A stretch of DNA of 64,000 bases, taken from Aliiroseovarius pelagivivens (lineage in GTDB: Bacteria > Pseudomonadota > Alphaproteobacteria > Rhodobacterales > Rhodobacteraceae). Below the pieces are notes generated by a model. That model was not told the origin of the DNA. It was given only the letters and a program-made list of their open reading frames with translations, and did not search any database. Shown one piece after another: positions 16,884-26,532 of the stretch (positions are counted from its first letter, which is position 1; each line of letters opens with the position of its first letter). Location: positions 2,046,001 to 2,110,000 of the forward strand of contig NZ_OMOI01000001.1 of the NCBI RefSeq assembly GCF_900302485.1, in the 5' to 3' direction. A program made the translations under genes and the position numbers.

Positions 16884-17047
16884 GAAGACACTTAGGCGCC
16901 CCGGAAGCCGGGCATAATTCTCACTCCAAAACGCCGTTGCCAGCGCCACCCAAAGCGAGCTCCATCTATCTAAGCGTGCTAAAATAACTTTCCCCAAAAG
17001 CTTTCAGCGTCTTCTCCTTTTGAATAGCATGCGCCAAATGCCGCACC

Positions 17048-17063
17048 TGTGACGCACGTCACA
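17048..17063. promoter_or_regulatory. Perfect CRP-type palindrome
   Basis: TGTGACGCACGTCACA matches the classic CRP half-sites TGTGA-N6-TCACA exactly on both arms. It lies between the 3' ends of the cyclase gene and the Crp-family gene rather than at an obvious promoter. It could bind the neighbouring regulator, drive an unannotated RNA, or be a simple hairpin; no T tract follows on either strand. Confidence 0.5.
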
Positions 17064-17126
17064 GATTGAATAAAATCTGCCGAATTTTCTATCATTTCAA
17101 CCTATTGGTGCGACCTTAAGGAAGAC

Positions 17127-17783
17127 TTAATAGTCGCCGCCCTGAGCCAATTCCTGCAAGCGATCCTGATCCTCGATGACGACAAAACCTTTTTCAAATC
17201 GGGCAACCTCGTCTCGCGCCCAGACCTTCAACTGTCTGTTCACATTTTCACGCGTCAGGCCTGCATAGGCCCCAAGCCAGCTTTGGCTGACCTTCACTGC
17301 GGCCTGCCCCGTTTCGGTCTGCACCGCGGTTGGCAATAGCCTAAGCAGACAGGCCGCAAGACGCGCCTGACCACTTTGCATGGTCTGGACCTCGAACATC
17401 TCGGATGCATTGCGGGCTTTCTGGCACAGGGCTTCAATGACCAGGATGGCGCTGTCTGGATCCTCACGGAACAATTGCAATACGTCTTGGCGTTGCACCT
17501 CGACAGCTTCCAACGGCTCCAAGGCGACCACATCTGCGCTGCGCGGGCCGCCATCCAGACACGCGATATCACCAAGCACATCGCCCGCCGTGGCCACGCC
17601 CAGAATGGATTTTTGCCCCAACGCAGTGGTCACACTGACCTCGGCCGTGCCGGACGAGACGATTAAAAGCGTCAGGCCGGGATCGCCAAAGCGAAACACA
17701 ACATCTTTTTTCTTGTAGTTGCGGGCGTGTCCGCGCTGACGCAGCCGATCCAGCGCCCCGGCGCCAAGAGAACTTAGAACCAT
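17127..17783 (-). CDS. Crp/Fnr-family transcriptional regulator
   Basis: 218 aa: N-terminal cyclic-nucleotide-binding-fold domain (about 10-120, with FRFGDPGLTLLIVSSGTAEV and GDVLGDIACLDGGPRSADV, the phosphate-binding-cassette region) and a C-terminal HTH of the Crp type (SQSWLGAYAGLTRENVNRQL, recognition helix TRENVNRQL). No N-terminal Cys cluster is present, so it is not an FNR iron-sulfur sensor. The start at 17783 has GGGGA about 5 nt upstream. Its position next to a class III cyclase suggests cAMP as ligand (inference). It is convergent with the cyclase gene and divergent from nothing nearby; the nqr terminator lies upstream. Confidence 0.9.
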   Translation of the reverse strand: MVLSSLGAGALDRLRQRGHARNYKKKDVVFRFGDPGLTLLIVSSGTAEVSVTTALGQKSILGVATAGDVLGDIACLDGGPRSADVVALEPLEAVEVQRQDVLQLFREDPDSAILVIEALCQKARNASEMFEVQTMQSGQARLAACLLRLLPTAVQTETGQAAVKVSQSWLGAYAGLTRENVNRQLKVWARDEVARFEKGFVVIEDQDRLQELAQGGDY

Positions 17784-17891
17784 GAAATCCCCAACATAAG
17801 GTCATCCCAGATTAGGCATAGACGTTACAAGGTCAACCGATTGCCGGTCGCAACCGATCAACTATCACGTGTCAGCCATGCAAACGAAAAA

Positions 17892-17923
17892 TGCCCCGAG
17901 CAAGCAAAGCTCGGGGCATTTTT
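17892..17923 (-). terminator. Rho-independent terminator of the nqr operon
   Basis: A 10-bp GC-rich stem (TGCCCCGAGC/GCTCGGGGCA) with a 7-nt loop. A T tract follows on the minus strand (17891 downward) and another on the plus strand, so it can work in both directions. It lies about 30 bp beyond the nqrF stop. Confidence 0.88.
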
Positions 17924-17949
17924 ATGTTTCTCATCTGGCAGTCGGGTTG

Positions 17950-19173
17950 TTACCCGCCGAAATCATCCAACATGATGTCTTCGCGATCGACGCCCATTTC
18001 CACCAGCATGTTGATCACAGACTGGTTCATGATGGGCGGGCCACACATGTAGTATTCACAATCTTCAGGTGCCGGGTGGTTCTTCAGATACTCATCGTAA
18101 AGGACGTTGTGGATGAAGCCGGTATAGCCGCCCCAATCGTCCTCGGGCAGAGCATCTGACAGGGCGACATGCCATGTGAAGTTCGGGAACTCTTTTGCCA
18201 GTTCGTCGAAATCTTCAACAAAGAACATCTCGCGCTTCGAGCGTGCGCCGTACCAGAACGTAATCTTGCGATCTTTGTTCTTCAAGCGCTTCAGCTGATC
18301 GAAGATGTGGCTACGCATCGGCGCCATGCCAGCCCCACCGCCGACGAACACCATTTCTTTTTCGGTCTCACGGGCGAAAAATTCGCCAAACGGACCGGAA
18401 ATAGTAACCTTGTCGCCCGGCTTCAGGTTGAAGATATAAGACGACATCTGGCCCGGCGGAATGCCCTCGGAACCCGGAGGAGGCGAGGCCACACGGACGT
18501 TCAGCATGATCATGCCTTTCTCGTCCGGATAGTTCGCCATCGAATATGCACGTTCAATCGGCTCGGTCACGACCGACTTGTATTGCCACAGATTGAACTT
18601 GTCCCAATCTTCGCGGTACTCGTTCTCCACGTCAAAGTCAGTGTAATTGACTTGGTGGGCCGGAGCTTCGATCTGGATGTAGCCACCAGCGCGGAAGTTT
18701 ACGTCTTCGCCTTCGGGCAGGTCCAGAACCAGCGCTTTGATGAAGGTTGCGACGTTCTCGTTGGAACGTACTGTACATTCCCACTTCTTAACGCCGAAGA
18801 CCTCTTCCGGGACTTCAATTTCCATGTCCTGCTTCACGGCCACCTGACAGGACAGGCGGTCGCCACACGCCGCTTCACGCTTGGTGATGTGGCTTTCCTC
18901 GGTCGGCAGGATCGAGCCGCCACCGGAATGGATTTTCACGCGGCACTGTGCACAGGTACCGCCACCGCCACAGGCCGAGGGCACGAACAGCTGTTGTTCT
19001 GCCAGTGTCTGCAACAGCTTGCCGCCGGCTGGGACCGAGATGGTCTTCTCGCCGTTCACAACGATATTTACGTTACCCGTGGACACCAGCTTGGACCGCG
19101 CGGCCAGAATGATCGAGACCAACGCCAGTACGATCAGGGTGAAAAGGATAATGCCAAGGCTAAAGGTTGCCAT
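17950..19173 (-). CDS. nqrF: Na+-translocating NADH:quinone reductase subunit F
   Basis: 407 aa entry subunit that oxidises NADH. One N-terminal membrane helix (about 3-25), a ferredoxin 2Fe-2S domain with C68, C74, C77 and C109, then an FNR-type module with FAD motif RAYSMAN (208-214) and NADH motif GGGAGMAP (278-285). Length and motifs match NqrF. It is the last gene of nqrABCDEF, starting 13 bp after nqrE, and is followed by a strong terminator. Confidence 0.98.
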   Translation of the reverse strand: MATFSLGIILFTLIVLALVSIILAARSKLVSTGNVNIVVNGEKTISVPAGGKLLQTLAEQQLFVPSACGGGGTCAQCRVKIHSGGGSILPTEESHITKREAACGDRLSCQVAVKQDMEIEVPEEVFGVKKWECTVRSNENVATFIKALVLDLPEGEDVNFRAGGYIQIEAPAHQVNYTDFDVENEYREDWDKFNLWQYKSVVTEPIERAYSMANYPDEKGMIMLNVRVASPPPGSEGIPPGQMSSYIFNLKPGDKVTISGPFGEFFARETEKEMVFVGGGAGMAPMRSHIFDQLKRLKNKDRKITFWYGARSKREMFFVEDFDELAKEFPNFTWHVALSDALPEDDWGGYTGFIHNVLYDEYLKNHPAPEDCEYYMCGPPIMNQSVINMLVEMGVDREDIMLDDFGG

Positions 19174-19186
19174 AATCTCTATCCCC

Positions 19187-19795
19187 TCAGAGTTTCACGC
19201 CAGAGAAGGACATGAAGGCCATTGCCATCAGTCCTGCGGTGATGAAGGTGATCCCCAGCCCTTGCAGGCCATCCGGGATATCCGAATATTTCAGCTTTTC
19301 GCGCACACCTGCCATCGCGGTGATGGCCAGTGCCCAGCCGAAGCCCGACGAGATGCCGTAGGTCACTGATTCTGCGAAGTCATAGCTGCGTTCGACCATG
19401 AACAGCGAGCCACCCAAGATGGCGCAGTTCACCGTAATCAGCGGCAGGAACACACCCAGCGCGTTGTAAAGCGGCGGGAAGTACTTATCCAAAACCATCT
19501 CGAGGATCTGCACCAGCGCGGCGATCACGCCGATATAGGAAATCAGGCCGAGGAATGTCAGGTCCACATCCGCGAACCCTGCCCAGCTGAGCGCACCGGG
19601 CGCCAGCAGGTAGGTCAGGATCAAGTTGTTGGCCGGTACGGTGATCGACTGCACGACCATGACCGAGATGCCCAGACCAATCGCGGTCGAGATCTTCTTC
19701 GAGACGGCGATGAAGGTACACATGCCAAGAAAGAAGGACAGGGCCAGGTTTTCAACGAAGATCGCCTTCACGGCGAGGGAAAGGAGCGCTTCCAT
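19187..19795 (-). CDS. nqrE: Na+-NQR subunit E
   Basis: 202 aa integral membrane subunit with six predicted hydrophobic helices, homologous to RnfA and NqrD. With NqrD it forms the central membrane part that holds the intramembrane iron-sulfur centre and takes part in Na+ transport; conserved Cys occur in the segments MCTFIAVSK and NCAILGGSL. Its start codon shares one base with the nqrD stop, so translation is coupled. Confidence 0.97.
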   Translation of the reverse strand: MEALLSLAVKAIFVENLALSFFLGMCTFIAVSKKISTAIGLGISVMVVQSITVPANNLILTYLLAPGALSWAGFADVDLTFLGLISYIGVIAALVQILEMVLDKYFPPLYNALGVFLPLITVNCAILGGSLFMVERSYDFAESVTYGISSGFGWALAITAMAGVREKLKYSDIPDGLQGLGITFITAGLMAMAFMSFSGVKL

Positions 19796-20448
19796 CAGTG
19801 GGCCTCGACCGTTTGAATTTTGTATTCACGTTCTTCGACCTGACCGGGTTTCCATGTACGGAAGGCCCAGATGATCAGACCAATGATGAAGAACGCCGAC
19901 GGGGGCAGCAGCAGCAAGCCGTTGGGCACGTACCAGCCACCGTTGTTCACGGTTTCCAGAATGGTCACACCAAACAGGCTGCCCGAGCCGAAAAGCTCGC
20001 GGATCACGCCGACCAGCATCAGGATCAGACCATAGCCCAGCCCGTTGCCGACGCCGTCAATGAAGCTGTCGATGGGGCCGTTCTTCATGGCGAAGGCCTC
20101 GGCGCGGCCCATCACGATACAGTTGGTGATGATCAGGCCCACGAAGACCGACAGGGTTTTCGATATCTCATATGCGAAGGCTTTCAGCACCTGATCCACC
20201 AGAATAACCAGCGAGGCGATGATCACCATCTGAACGATAATCCGGATCGATCCGGGGATCTGGCTGCGGATCATCGAAATGAACATGGACGAGAACGCTG
20301 TCACCAAGGTCACCGCGATGGCCATGACGAAAGCCACCTGAAGCGACGAGGTCACCGCCAGCGCCGAACAGATCCCCAACACCTGAAGGGTGATCGGGTT
20401 GTTGTCGACCAACGGGTCGATCAGCATCTCTCTGCGTTTATGGGCCAT
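19795..20448 (-). CDS. nqrD: Na+-NQR subunit D
   Basis: 217 aa membrane subunit of the NqrDE/RnfAE family, six hydrophobic helices, with conserved Cys in LGICSALAV and [11 protein letters not shown], the pair that with NqrE ligates the intramembrane Fe centre. It overlaps nqrC and nqrE by one base at each end, a tightly coupled operon arrangement. Confidence 0.97.
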   Translation of the reverse strand: MAHKRREMLIDPLVDNNPITLQVLGICSALAVTSSLQVAFVMAIAVTLVTAFSSMFISMIRSQIPGSIRIIVQMVIIASLVILVDQVLKAFAYEISKTLSVFVGLIITNCIVMGRAEAFAMKNGPIDSFIDGVGNGLGYGLILMLVGVIRELFGSGSLFGVTILETVNNGGWYVPNGLLLLPPSAFFIIGLIIWAFRTWKPGQVEEREYKIQTVEAH

Positions 20449-21260
20449 TAGATATCCCCCGCTTTCAGATTTGCCAGGAAGGGCGCATAACCGCTTTCAC
20501 CCATCCAGAAATTCAGAAGGTTATGCACACCCGCCGTGGTCAGGGTCGCCCCAGCCAGCGCGTCGATGTGATAATCAGCACCCGCCGCAGGCGCGGTTTT
20601 GGTCACGCTGATCTGAAGCTGCCCACTTTCATCGGCCAGTTTCTTGCCGTTCCACAAGGACTTCCAGCGCGGGTTATCAACCTCGGCACCCAGACCCGGG
20701 GTCTCGGCGTGTTCATAAAATTGCAGTGCGAAGATGTCGTTGCCGTTCTCTTCCAGTGCAATGAAACCGTAAAGCGTCGACCACAGGCCATAACCGTGGA
20801 TCGGCAGGATCACCTTGTCGATCTCGCCTGCATCGTCGCGCAGCAGATAGACGGTGACGAATTTGCCCTGACGCACGATGCCTGCTGGGTCTTCGTCCAG
20901 TGCGACCGAAGTTGCGGGATCATCCGCCGCGTCGCGATCATCAAAGCTGGCAGGATCGAAGGCGTCGGTGAAGGCGCCGGTTTCCAATTCCAGAATGCGC
21001 GGTTCGAACGCTTGGAAGCTTTCGACCACATCTTGGTCGGGATCATAGATGCCCGCGACCTGCAGAATGTTGATCTGCTTGTCTTTCAGCGCGTTGACCT
21101 CTTGCAGCGGGCGCAGGGCGACAGCTGCGGCCGACACGATCATCGAGGCCACAAGGCACAGCGCGACAGCCACGAAGACCGTTTTGCCAACCGAGTCGGC
21201 AGGCGCATCAAGGAAACGGCGGATGGGGCCTTTTTTGGTGTTCAGATCGTTATCAGACAT
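20448..21260 (-). CDS. nqrC: Na+-NQR subunit C (FMN-binding)
   Basis: 270 aa. One N-terminal membrane helix (about 26-48), then a periplasmic FMN-binding domain. The covalent flavin-attachment motif is LAGATLT with T239 as the acceptor, the target of ApbE, which is encoded divergently nearby. It overlaps the 3' end of nqrB by 8 bp. Confidence 0.97.
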   Translation of the reverse strand: MSDNDLNTKKGPIRRFLDAPADSVGKTVFVAVALCLVASMIVSAAAVALRPLQEVNALKDKQINILQVAGIYDPDQDVVESFQAFEPRILELETGAFTDAFDPASFDDRDAADDPATSVALDEDPAGIVRQGKFVTVYLLRDDAGEIDKVILPIHGYGLWSTLYGFIALEENGNDIFALQFYEHAETPGLGAEVDNPRWKSLWNGKKLADESGQLQISVTKTAPAAGADYHIDALAGATLTTAGVHNLLNFWMGESGYAPFLANLKAGDI

Positions 21261-22452
21261 GGCGTTTTGCCCTGCGTTTGATGTTGGCCTGAACGACGAA
21301 ATAGTCGATCAGCGGAGCGAAGACGTTGCCGAACAGGATCGCCAGCATCATGCCTTCCGGGAAAGCCGGGTTGATAACGCGGATCATCACGACCATGAAG
21401 CCGATCAGCGCGCCATAGATATAGCGGCCCGTGTTGGTGTGTGCGCCTGAAACAGGCTCGGTCACCATGAAGACCAGACCGAAAGCATAACCACCCAGCA
21501 CAAGGTGCCAATACCATGGCATGGCGAACATCGGGTTGGTGTCGGAACCAATGGCGTTCAGCAGAAGCGAGAAACCGATCATCCCCGCCAGACAGCCCAC
21601 CACCATGCGGTAGTTGGCGATCTTGGTGACCAGAAGGAAGATCAGACCAAGGATACAGGCCAGGGTCGAGGTCTCGCCCATCGAGCCGGGAATGAAGCCA
21701 TAGAAGCTGTCCCACCAGGTGATGCCGCGTGCGGCCAGTGCCTGAACGCCATCCGACGCCGAAACTGCCAGAGCGGTTGCGCCGGTAAAGCCGTCCACCG
21801 GAACCCAGACACTGTCACCCGACAGCTGTGCAGGATAGGCGAAGTACAGGAACGCACGACCCGTCAGAGCCGGGTTCAGGAAGTTCTTACCGGTACCGCC
21901 GAAGACCTCTTTGCCGATGACCACACCGAAGATGATGCCCAGCGCGACCTGCCACAGGGGCGTCGTTGCGGGCACGATCAGTGCGTAAAGCATTGAGGAT
22001 ACAAGGAACCCTTCGTTTACCTCGTGCTTACGCACGGTGGCGAAGATCACTTCGAAAATACCGCCCGCGACCAGCGTAACGATGTAAATCGGCAGGAAGT
22101 ACAGAAGCCCGTGCGCCATATTGGCAAAGGCGCTGGCCGGGTTGAACCCGATACCCAAGGCCTCGATGATGGCCGCACGCCAGCCCGAGGCACCGAACTC
22201 GGCAATTGCCATGTTGGTCTGAAAGCCGGTGTTATACAGCGCCATCAGGATACAGGGGATCGTCGCGATGACCACATAGGTCATGATCCGCTTCATATCG
22301 ACGTAAGACCGCGCATGAGGCGCAGCGGTCGTTACCGACTTCGGCGTATACAGGAAGCTTTCCACCATCTCGTAGATGGGGAAGTACTTTTCCCATTTAC
22401 CGCCCTTTTCGAAGTTCGGTTCGATCCGATCGAAAAAATTACGCAAGCCCAA
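21253..22452 (-). CDS. nqrB: Na+-NQR subunit B (FMN and riboflavin binding)
   Basis: 399 aa polytopic membrane protein with about ten hydrophobic segments. FMN is attached through T226 in the motif GFTGATALA; the family binds riboflavin and forms the main Na+ channel. It starts 4 bp after nqrA. The N-terminal amphipathic segment and length agree with NqrB. Confidence 0.98.
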   Translation of the reverse strand: MGLRNFFDRIEPNFEKGGKWEKYFPIYEMVESFLYTPKSVTTAAPHARSYVDMKRIMTYVVIATIPCILMALYNTGFQTNMAIAEFGASGWRAAIIEALGIGFNPASAFANMAHGLLYFLPIYIVTLVAGGIFEVIFATVRKHEVNEGFLVSSMLYALIVPATTPLWQVALGIIFGVVIGKEVFGGTGKNFLNPALTGRAFLYFAYPAQLSGDSVWVPVDGFTGATALAVSASDGVQALAARGITWWDSFYGFIPGSMGETSTLACILGLIFLLVTKIANYRMVVGCLAGMIGFSLLLNAIGSDTNPMFAMPWYWHLVLGGYAFGLVFMVTEPVSGAHTNTGRYIYGALIGFMVVMIRVINPAFPEGMMLAILFGNVFAPLIDYFVVQANIKRRAKRHV

Positions 22453-22456
22453 AGGT

Positions 22457-23800
22457 CTACCCCTCTTTCTCGATCTTCGTCAGGCTGTCGCGCAGCGCCA
22501 GCCCATACTCATATTTCGCGGGACAGGCAAAGGCGACAAGACCGAGGTCTTCTTCGTCCAATTCAAGCGCACCCAGCGCCTGTGCCTGATCGGTGTCCAT
22601 CACCAGAAGTGCGCGCAAAAGCTGGGTGGGCAGGAAATCCTGCGGCATCAGCTCTTCAAATGTACCAGTCGGCACCATCGCGCGGCGGCCACCGTTCATG
22701 TTCGAGGTCAGCGGGAACTCGCGCTTGGCAAATGCCGAACCCAGAACCGGCTGCACCGCGTATTTTGCGAACATCGGGCGGATCCAACCCATCGGGATCT
22801 GCTTTTGATCTTCTTCAATCAGAGTGATCTGGCGCGCGTAGCGGCCAAGATAGCCATCCGCGCCCTCGCCTGCCCGGCCGCTCAGGACCGAACCCGAGAT
22901 CATGCGCACCGGCAGATCGCTTGGCACGTCACCTGCAGACAGGTCGGCCATCGAGGCCCCGGCAATGGTGCGGATCAAGCGCGGGTTGGCACATGCCGGA
23001 CCAGCCAGCGAAATGATGCAGGACGCATCATAGGTGCCGGATTCCAGCAAACGTCCAATGACGATCACATCTTGATAGTTGATGGTCCAAACAGTCTTGT
23101 CCGCGCGGGGCGGTTCAAGGAAATGCATATGTGTGCCGGACAGGCCAGCGGGATGCGGGCCTTCGAATGCGGCAGCTTCCACACTGGCGATGTCTTGACC
23201 CGGCAGTGTCACACCTTCGGCCTGACACAGATAGGTCTTACCTTCGCTCAGCGATGCAACAGCTTCCAGACCCTTGGCAAAGGCCTCGGCATCTTCCGCG
23301 ATGATCACCGCAGGATCAGCGGCCAGCGGCTCGGTATCCATGGCGTTCACATAGATCGCAGCCGGACGGGTCGCCGGATCGGGCACCTTGGAATAGGGCC
23401 GTGTGCGGAACGAGGTCCAAAGACCGGCCGCGCACAAGCGCTGGGTCAGACCCTCGGGCGTGGTCACGTCACCGACGGACGAGAAGTCAACGGATGGCGC
23501 AGCGCCCTCGTTCACCTCGATCACAACGCTGATCAGCTTGCGACGCGCGCCGCGGTTGATCGCTTTGACCGTACCCGCAACAGGAGACACGACCTGAACG
23601 TCCGGCATGTCTTTGCTGATAAGAATCGGAGTGCCTGCACCAACCACGTCACCTTCGGCGACCGAGATTCGTGGCTTCCACCCGATGTAATCGTCACCAA
23701 GAATGGCAACCGACTGCGGATTCGGCCCTTGTTCAACGCCCGCTTTGGGCGCACCAGAGATCGGAATATTCAATCCTTTGCGTAGCCTATACCGCTGCAC
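22457..23800 (-). CDS. nqrA: Na+-NQR subunit A
   Basis: 447 aa soluble subunit at the quinone side of the pump, beginning like other NqrA proteins with a basic KGLNIPISGAP segment. I place the start at the GTG at 23800: AGAGG lies about 8 nt upstream and family similarity begins there. A frame start at 23839 would add 13 unrelated residues. It is the first gene of nqrABCDEF; the promoter must lie in 23801-23972, shared with the divergent apbE. Confidence 0.95.
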   Translation of the reverse strand: MQRYRLRKGLNIPISGAPKAGVEQGPNPQSVAILGDDYIGWKPRISVAEGDVVGAGTPILISKDMPDVQVVSPVAGTVKAINRGARRKLISVVIEVNEGAAPSVDFSSVGDVTTPEGLTQRLCAAGLWTSFRTRPYSKVPDPATRPAAIYVNAMDTEPLAADPAVIIAEDAEAFAKGLEAVASLSEGKTYLCQAEGVTLPGQDIASVEAAAFEGPHPAGLSGTHMHFLEPPRADKTVWTINYQDVIVIGRLLESGTYDASCIISLAGPACANPRLIRTIAGASMADLSAGDVPSDLPVRMISGSVLSGRAGEGADGYLGRYARQITLIEEDQKQIPMGWIRPMFAKYAVQPVLGSAFAKREFPLTSNMNGGRRAMVPTGTFEELMPQDFLPTQLLRALLVMDTDQAQALGALELDEEDLGLVAFACPAKYEYGLALRDSLTKIEKEG

Positions 23801-23972
23801 AGTGTTCACCTCTTCAGATTGACTTGCAGCTATATGCAATATGTGGGGCGAGGTCGAAAGGGTCTTTTTACATTGTTTAGGTCATTTTCTTGTTGAAATG
23901 CGCATTATTGTCTAAGACAAGCCTCACTGAACATTCAAATACGACCCGTTCGCGACTGAAAGAGGTTCTCCA

Positions 23973-25004
23973 GTGCCCGACATGATCAAATTCTCACGCC
24001 GTTCCATCCTGTTCATGCCGCTGGCTTTGGCCGCGTGCAAAGGGTCCGCCGCTCGTGTCTTCAACCTGTCGGGCCTGACAATGGGCACCACATATAATGT
24101 TGTCGCGATCGATGGATCGAAGAGCGTGAACGAAGCAGACGTGAAAGCCGCCATCACCGGCGCGCTGGCGGAAGTGAACCAGCAGATGTCGAACTGGGAT
24201 CCCAAATCCGAGATCTCGCGCTTCAACGCAGCAGCGAACACCGCTCCGGTTCAGGTCTCGCCCGAACTTGCCCACGTTATGAAAGCTGCTGACACTGTAT
24301 ATACAGCCAGCGAAGGCCGCTTCGACACCACGATGGGCCCGCTGATCGAACTGTGGGGCTTCGGTGCTCCGGGCAAACGCCCGATGCCGCAACAGGCCGA
24401 AATTGACAACGCTCTGGCAGCTGTGGGTCACCACAACACCATCAGCGTCGGTGCAGACGCGCTGCAGAAGAAACAATCCGATGCGCAGGTCTATCTGGCC
24501 GCCATCGGCAAAGGCTATGGCGCTGACCGCGTGGGTCAGGCGCTGGAATCCTTTGGTATCACCGATTACTTGGTCGAGATCGGTGGCGACCTGTACGCTT
24601 CGGGCCGTAACCCCGATGGTCTGCCCTGGCAGATCGGGATCGAGACCCCCGCATCCCTGAACAACGGCGTCTTCGACGTGGTTGGCATCTCGGGTCTGGG
24701 TCTGGCCTCGTCCGGCGACTATCGCAACTATTTCGAACAAGACGGTCAGCGCTATTCGCACGTGATCGACCCGGCCACAGGCCAGCCGATCACACACCGT
24801 ACCGCTTCGGCCACCGTATTGGCAGAAAACTCAATGATGGCAGATGCTTGGGCAACCGCGATGCTGATCCTTGGCCGCGAACGCGGTCTGGAAATCGCCG
24901 CTCAGCATGACGTCGCTGTCCTGTTCGTTGAACGTGATACCGAGGCCTCGAGCCTGCAGTTCAAATCGTCCGCAAGCGACGCCTTCACACGCCTGACCGC
25001 GTAA
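23973..25004 (+). CDS. apbE: FAD:protein FMN transferase ApbE
   Basis: 343 aa flavin transferase that links FMN to the Thr residues of NqrB and NqrC. A lipoprotein-type signal (LFMPLALAACKG) directs it to the periplasmic side. Family motifs: MGTTYNVVA near residue 36, the DLGAIGKGY equivalent LAAIGKGYGADRV, DYLVEIGGDLYASG and SGDYRNYFEQDG. GTG at 23973 is the annotated start (AGAGG about 8 nt upstream); ATG at 23982 is an alternative. It is divergent from nqrA, whereas in gammaproteobacteria apbE follows nqrF. Confidence 0.96.
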   Translation: MPDMIKFSRRSILFMPLALAACKGSAARVFNLSGLTMGTTYNVVAIDGSKSVNEADVKAAITGALAEVNQQMSNWDPKSEISRFNAAANTAPVQVSPELAHVMKAADTVYTASEGRFDTTMGPLIELWGFGAPGKRPMPQQAEIDNALAAVGHHNTISVGADALQKKQSDAQVYLAAIGKGYGADRVGQALESFGITDYLVEIGGDLYASGRNPDGLPWQIGIETPASLNNGVFDVVGISGLGLASSGDYRNYFEQDGQRYSHVIDPATGQPITHRTASATVLAENSMMADAWATAMLILGRERGLEIAAQHDVAVLFVERDTEASSLQFKSSASDAFTRLTA

Positions 25005-25020
25005 CAACCGGAGCAGCTTC

Positions 25021-25260
25021 ATGGCCACCTTCCTTCTGACCTTCGGCGCATTACTTGTCATCATGCTGGGCATGGCCCTTGGCGTGATCATGGCAGGCAA
25101 GTCGATCAAAGGCAGCTGTGGTGGCCTGAATGCGATCAGCGATGCGGATCAATGCCTTGTGTGCAGCAAGGAAATTGATCCCAACAGCCCCCTGCGCGAC
25201 CGCCTGCAGGGGTGCCCGCGCAAACGTAAGATGATGGAGCGCGCGCAGGCCGAAAGCTAA
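25021..25260 (+). CDS. nqrM: Na+-NQR maturation protein NqrM
   Basis: 79 aa of the DUF539/NqrM family: one N-terminal membrane helix and four conserved Cys (SCGG, CLVC, GCPRK) thought to deliver iron to the NqrDE centre. It starts 16 bp after apbE, forming an apbE–nqrM maturation operon opposite nqrA-F. Confidence 0.95.
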   Translation: MATFLLTFGALLVIMLGMALGVIMAGKSIKGSCGGLNAISDADQCLVCSKEIDPNSPLRDRLQGCPRKRKMMERAQAES

Positions 25261-25270
25261 ACCGCGCGCC

Positions 25271-25456
25271 CTACCCTGCCCCGGCCAACGGGACAAATCC
25301 CAACACAAGCAGTCCAGCGGCCGTCAGAACGCCGTAGATCCACAGCAAATAGCGTGGGCCTTCGGTCTTCCAAACCCGCCGATATTGATAGCCGCAAAAG
25401 CAGGCCATCACGAAGATCACCGTCGCGACCGGGGACGAAAGTGCAAGCTGCGACAT
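25271..25456 (-). CDS. Small two-helix membrane protein
   Basis: 61 aa with hydrophobic segments at about 9-22 and 36-56 separated by a basic loop (QYRRVWKTEG). The ATG at 25456 has AGGAG about 8 nt upstream, supporting a real gene. It is convergent with nqrM (10 bp between stops) and divergent from the CBS gene. No family recognised. Confidence 0.7.
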   Translation of the reverse strand: MSQLALSSPVATVIFVMACFCGYQYRRVWKTEGPRYLLWIYGVLTAAGLLVLGFVPLAGAG

Positions 25457-25537
25457 TTTTTATCTCCTGAAATCGATTGGCTGGGTTATGCTTCCTATGA
25501 GTGCGAACCGCAATCAGTTCAGGGAGGACAGCAAAAC

Positions 25538-26059
25538 ATGCCCACGTCGTATCAGGCTCCTATGCGTAAAGATCGCAAGGGATCGCAAAGCCAAAGCCAG
25601 GATCCATCCAGCAATCTCAAGACCAAAACAGCCGTGGTTGGGGATGTCCTGAAAAACAAGGACGGCGATGTGATTTCCATTCGCCCCGGCGAAACCTTGG
25701 GCCGCGCGGTCGAGATTCTGCGCGACAAGCGAATCGGTGCGCTGGTCGTTACCGACAGCACTGGCGCATTGTGCGGAATCCTGTCGGAGCGCGATATTGT
25801 GCGGAAATTGGCCGATGCGCCGGGCCAGACCCTGCCCCAGCTGGTCGAAGACGTCATGACCAAAGAGGTTCAGACCTGCAGCACGGACGACCCTCTGGTG
25901 TCCGTCCTGAAACGGATGAGCGACGGCCGCTTCCGCCACATGCCCGTGATGGGTGAGGTCGGACCGATTGGCATGGTCACCATCGGCGATGTCATTACGC
26001 ACCGATTGAACGAGGTCGAGCATGAAGCCTTGCAGTTAAAGCAACTGATCGTCGGCTAA
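25538..26059 (+). CDS. CBS-domain protein
   Basis: 173 aa: about 25 residues of Ser/Gln/Lys-rich N-terminus, then two CBS motifs (a Bateman module, about 30-160; LGRAVEILRDKRIGALVV and GILSERDIVRKLA in the first, FRHMPVMG and GMVTIGDVI in the second) that usually bind adenine nucleotides. There is no catalytic partner domain. The start at 25538 is fixed by GGGAGGA about 8 nt upstream; the frame is open further upstream but reads antisense to the small membrane gene. Confidence 0.92.
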   Translation: MPTSYQAPMRKDRKGSQSQSQDPSSNLKTKTAVVGDVLKNKDGDVISIRPGETLGRAVEILRDKRIGALVVTDSTGALCGILSERDIVRKLADAPGQTLPQLVEDVMTKEVQTCSTDDPLVSVLKRMSDGRFRHMPVMGEVGPIGMVTIGDVITHRLNEVEHEALQLKQLIVG

Positions 26060-26090
26060 CCGAAGCGTCCACACCGTTAAGAACAAGGTC

Positions 26091-26122
26091 ACGCGCGGCA
26101 ATCAGTCCGCGCGTTTCTGTTT
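26091..26122 (+). terminator. Probable terminator after the CBS gene
   Basis: An 8-bp stem (ACGCGCGG/CCGCGCGT) with an 8-nt loop, followed by TTCTGTTT, 31 bp after the CBS stop. The T tract is interrupted. Confidence 0.6.
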
Positions 26123-26193
26123 GGGCATCAATCACAAGCCAAGAACGCCCGCGGATCGCAGTTTCAGGGTCATTTTCTCGGGGAGTTTTACGA

Positions 26194-26268
26194 TGGTGCT
26201 GTGAGGGAGGATTGAACTCCCGACCTCGTCATTACCAATGACGCGCTCTACCACTGAGCTACCACAGC
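26194..26268 (-). tRNA. tRNA-Thr (GGT)
   Basis: A 75-nt minus-strand cloverleaf with encoded CCA: acceptor GCTGTGG pairs with TCACAGC, the D-arm reads GCTCAGTGGTAGAGC, and the anticodon loop TTGGTAA (GGT) sits in the stem CGTCA/TGACG. The T-arm contains TTCAATC. Confidence 0.95.
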
Positions 26269-26358
26269 ATCCTATCGTGGGCGGGTGATTAGACCTATTC
26301 GCAGATGGACGCAAGCGTATTCTGGACCCTTTTTTCATTCCGCGTTACAGAAGAGCCC

Positions 26359-26517
26359 ATGGAGCAGAAGAACACATCTCAAAAGCCCACAAAAAAAGGG
26401 GCAGATCGCGAAGCGCGGCTGAAAGCGGCGTTAAAAGCTAATATGGGTCGGCGTAAAGCACAGGCCCGTGCACGGGCTGTGTCAGATAGTGACACGGCAA
26501 AAAATGAACAAGATTAA
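26359..26517 (+). CDS. Small basic protein upstream of murA
   Basis: 52 aa, Lys/Arg/Ala-rich (KKGADREARLKAALKANM, then RRKAQARARA). As I recall, similar short proteins sit just before murA in other Rhodobacterales. The start at 26359 follows AGAAGAG; the longer frame from 26305 begins inside the tRNA-Thr flank and lacks support. 15 bp before murA, so probably co-transcribed. Function unknown; the charge suggests nucleic-acid or ribosome binding, not shown. Confidence 0.65.
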   Translation: MEQKNTSQKPTKKGADREARLKAALKANMGRRKAQARARAVSDSDTAKNEQD

Positions 26518-26532
26518 AGGTAAGGCAGGTAA

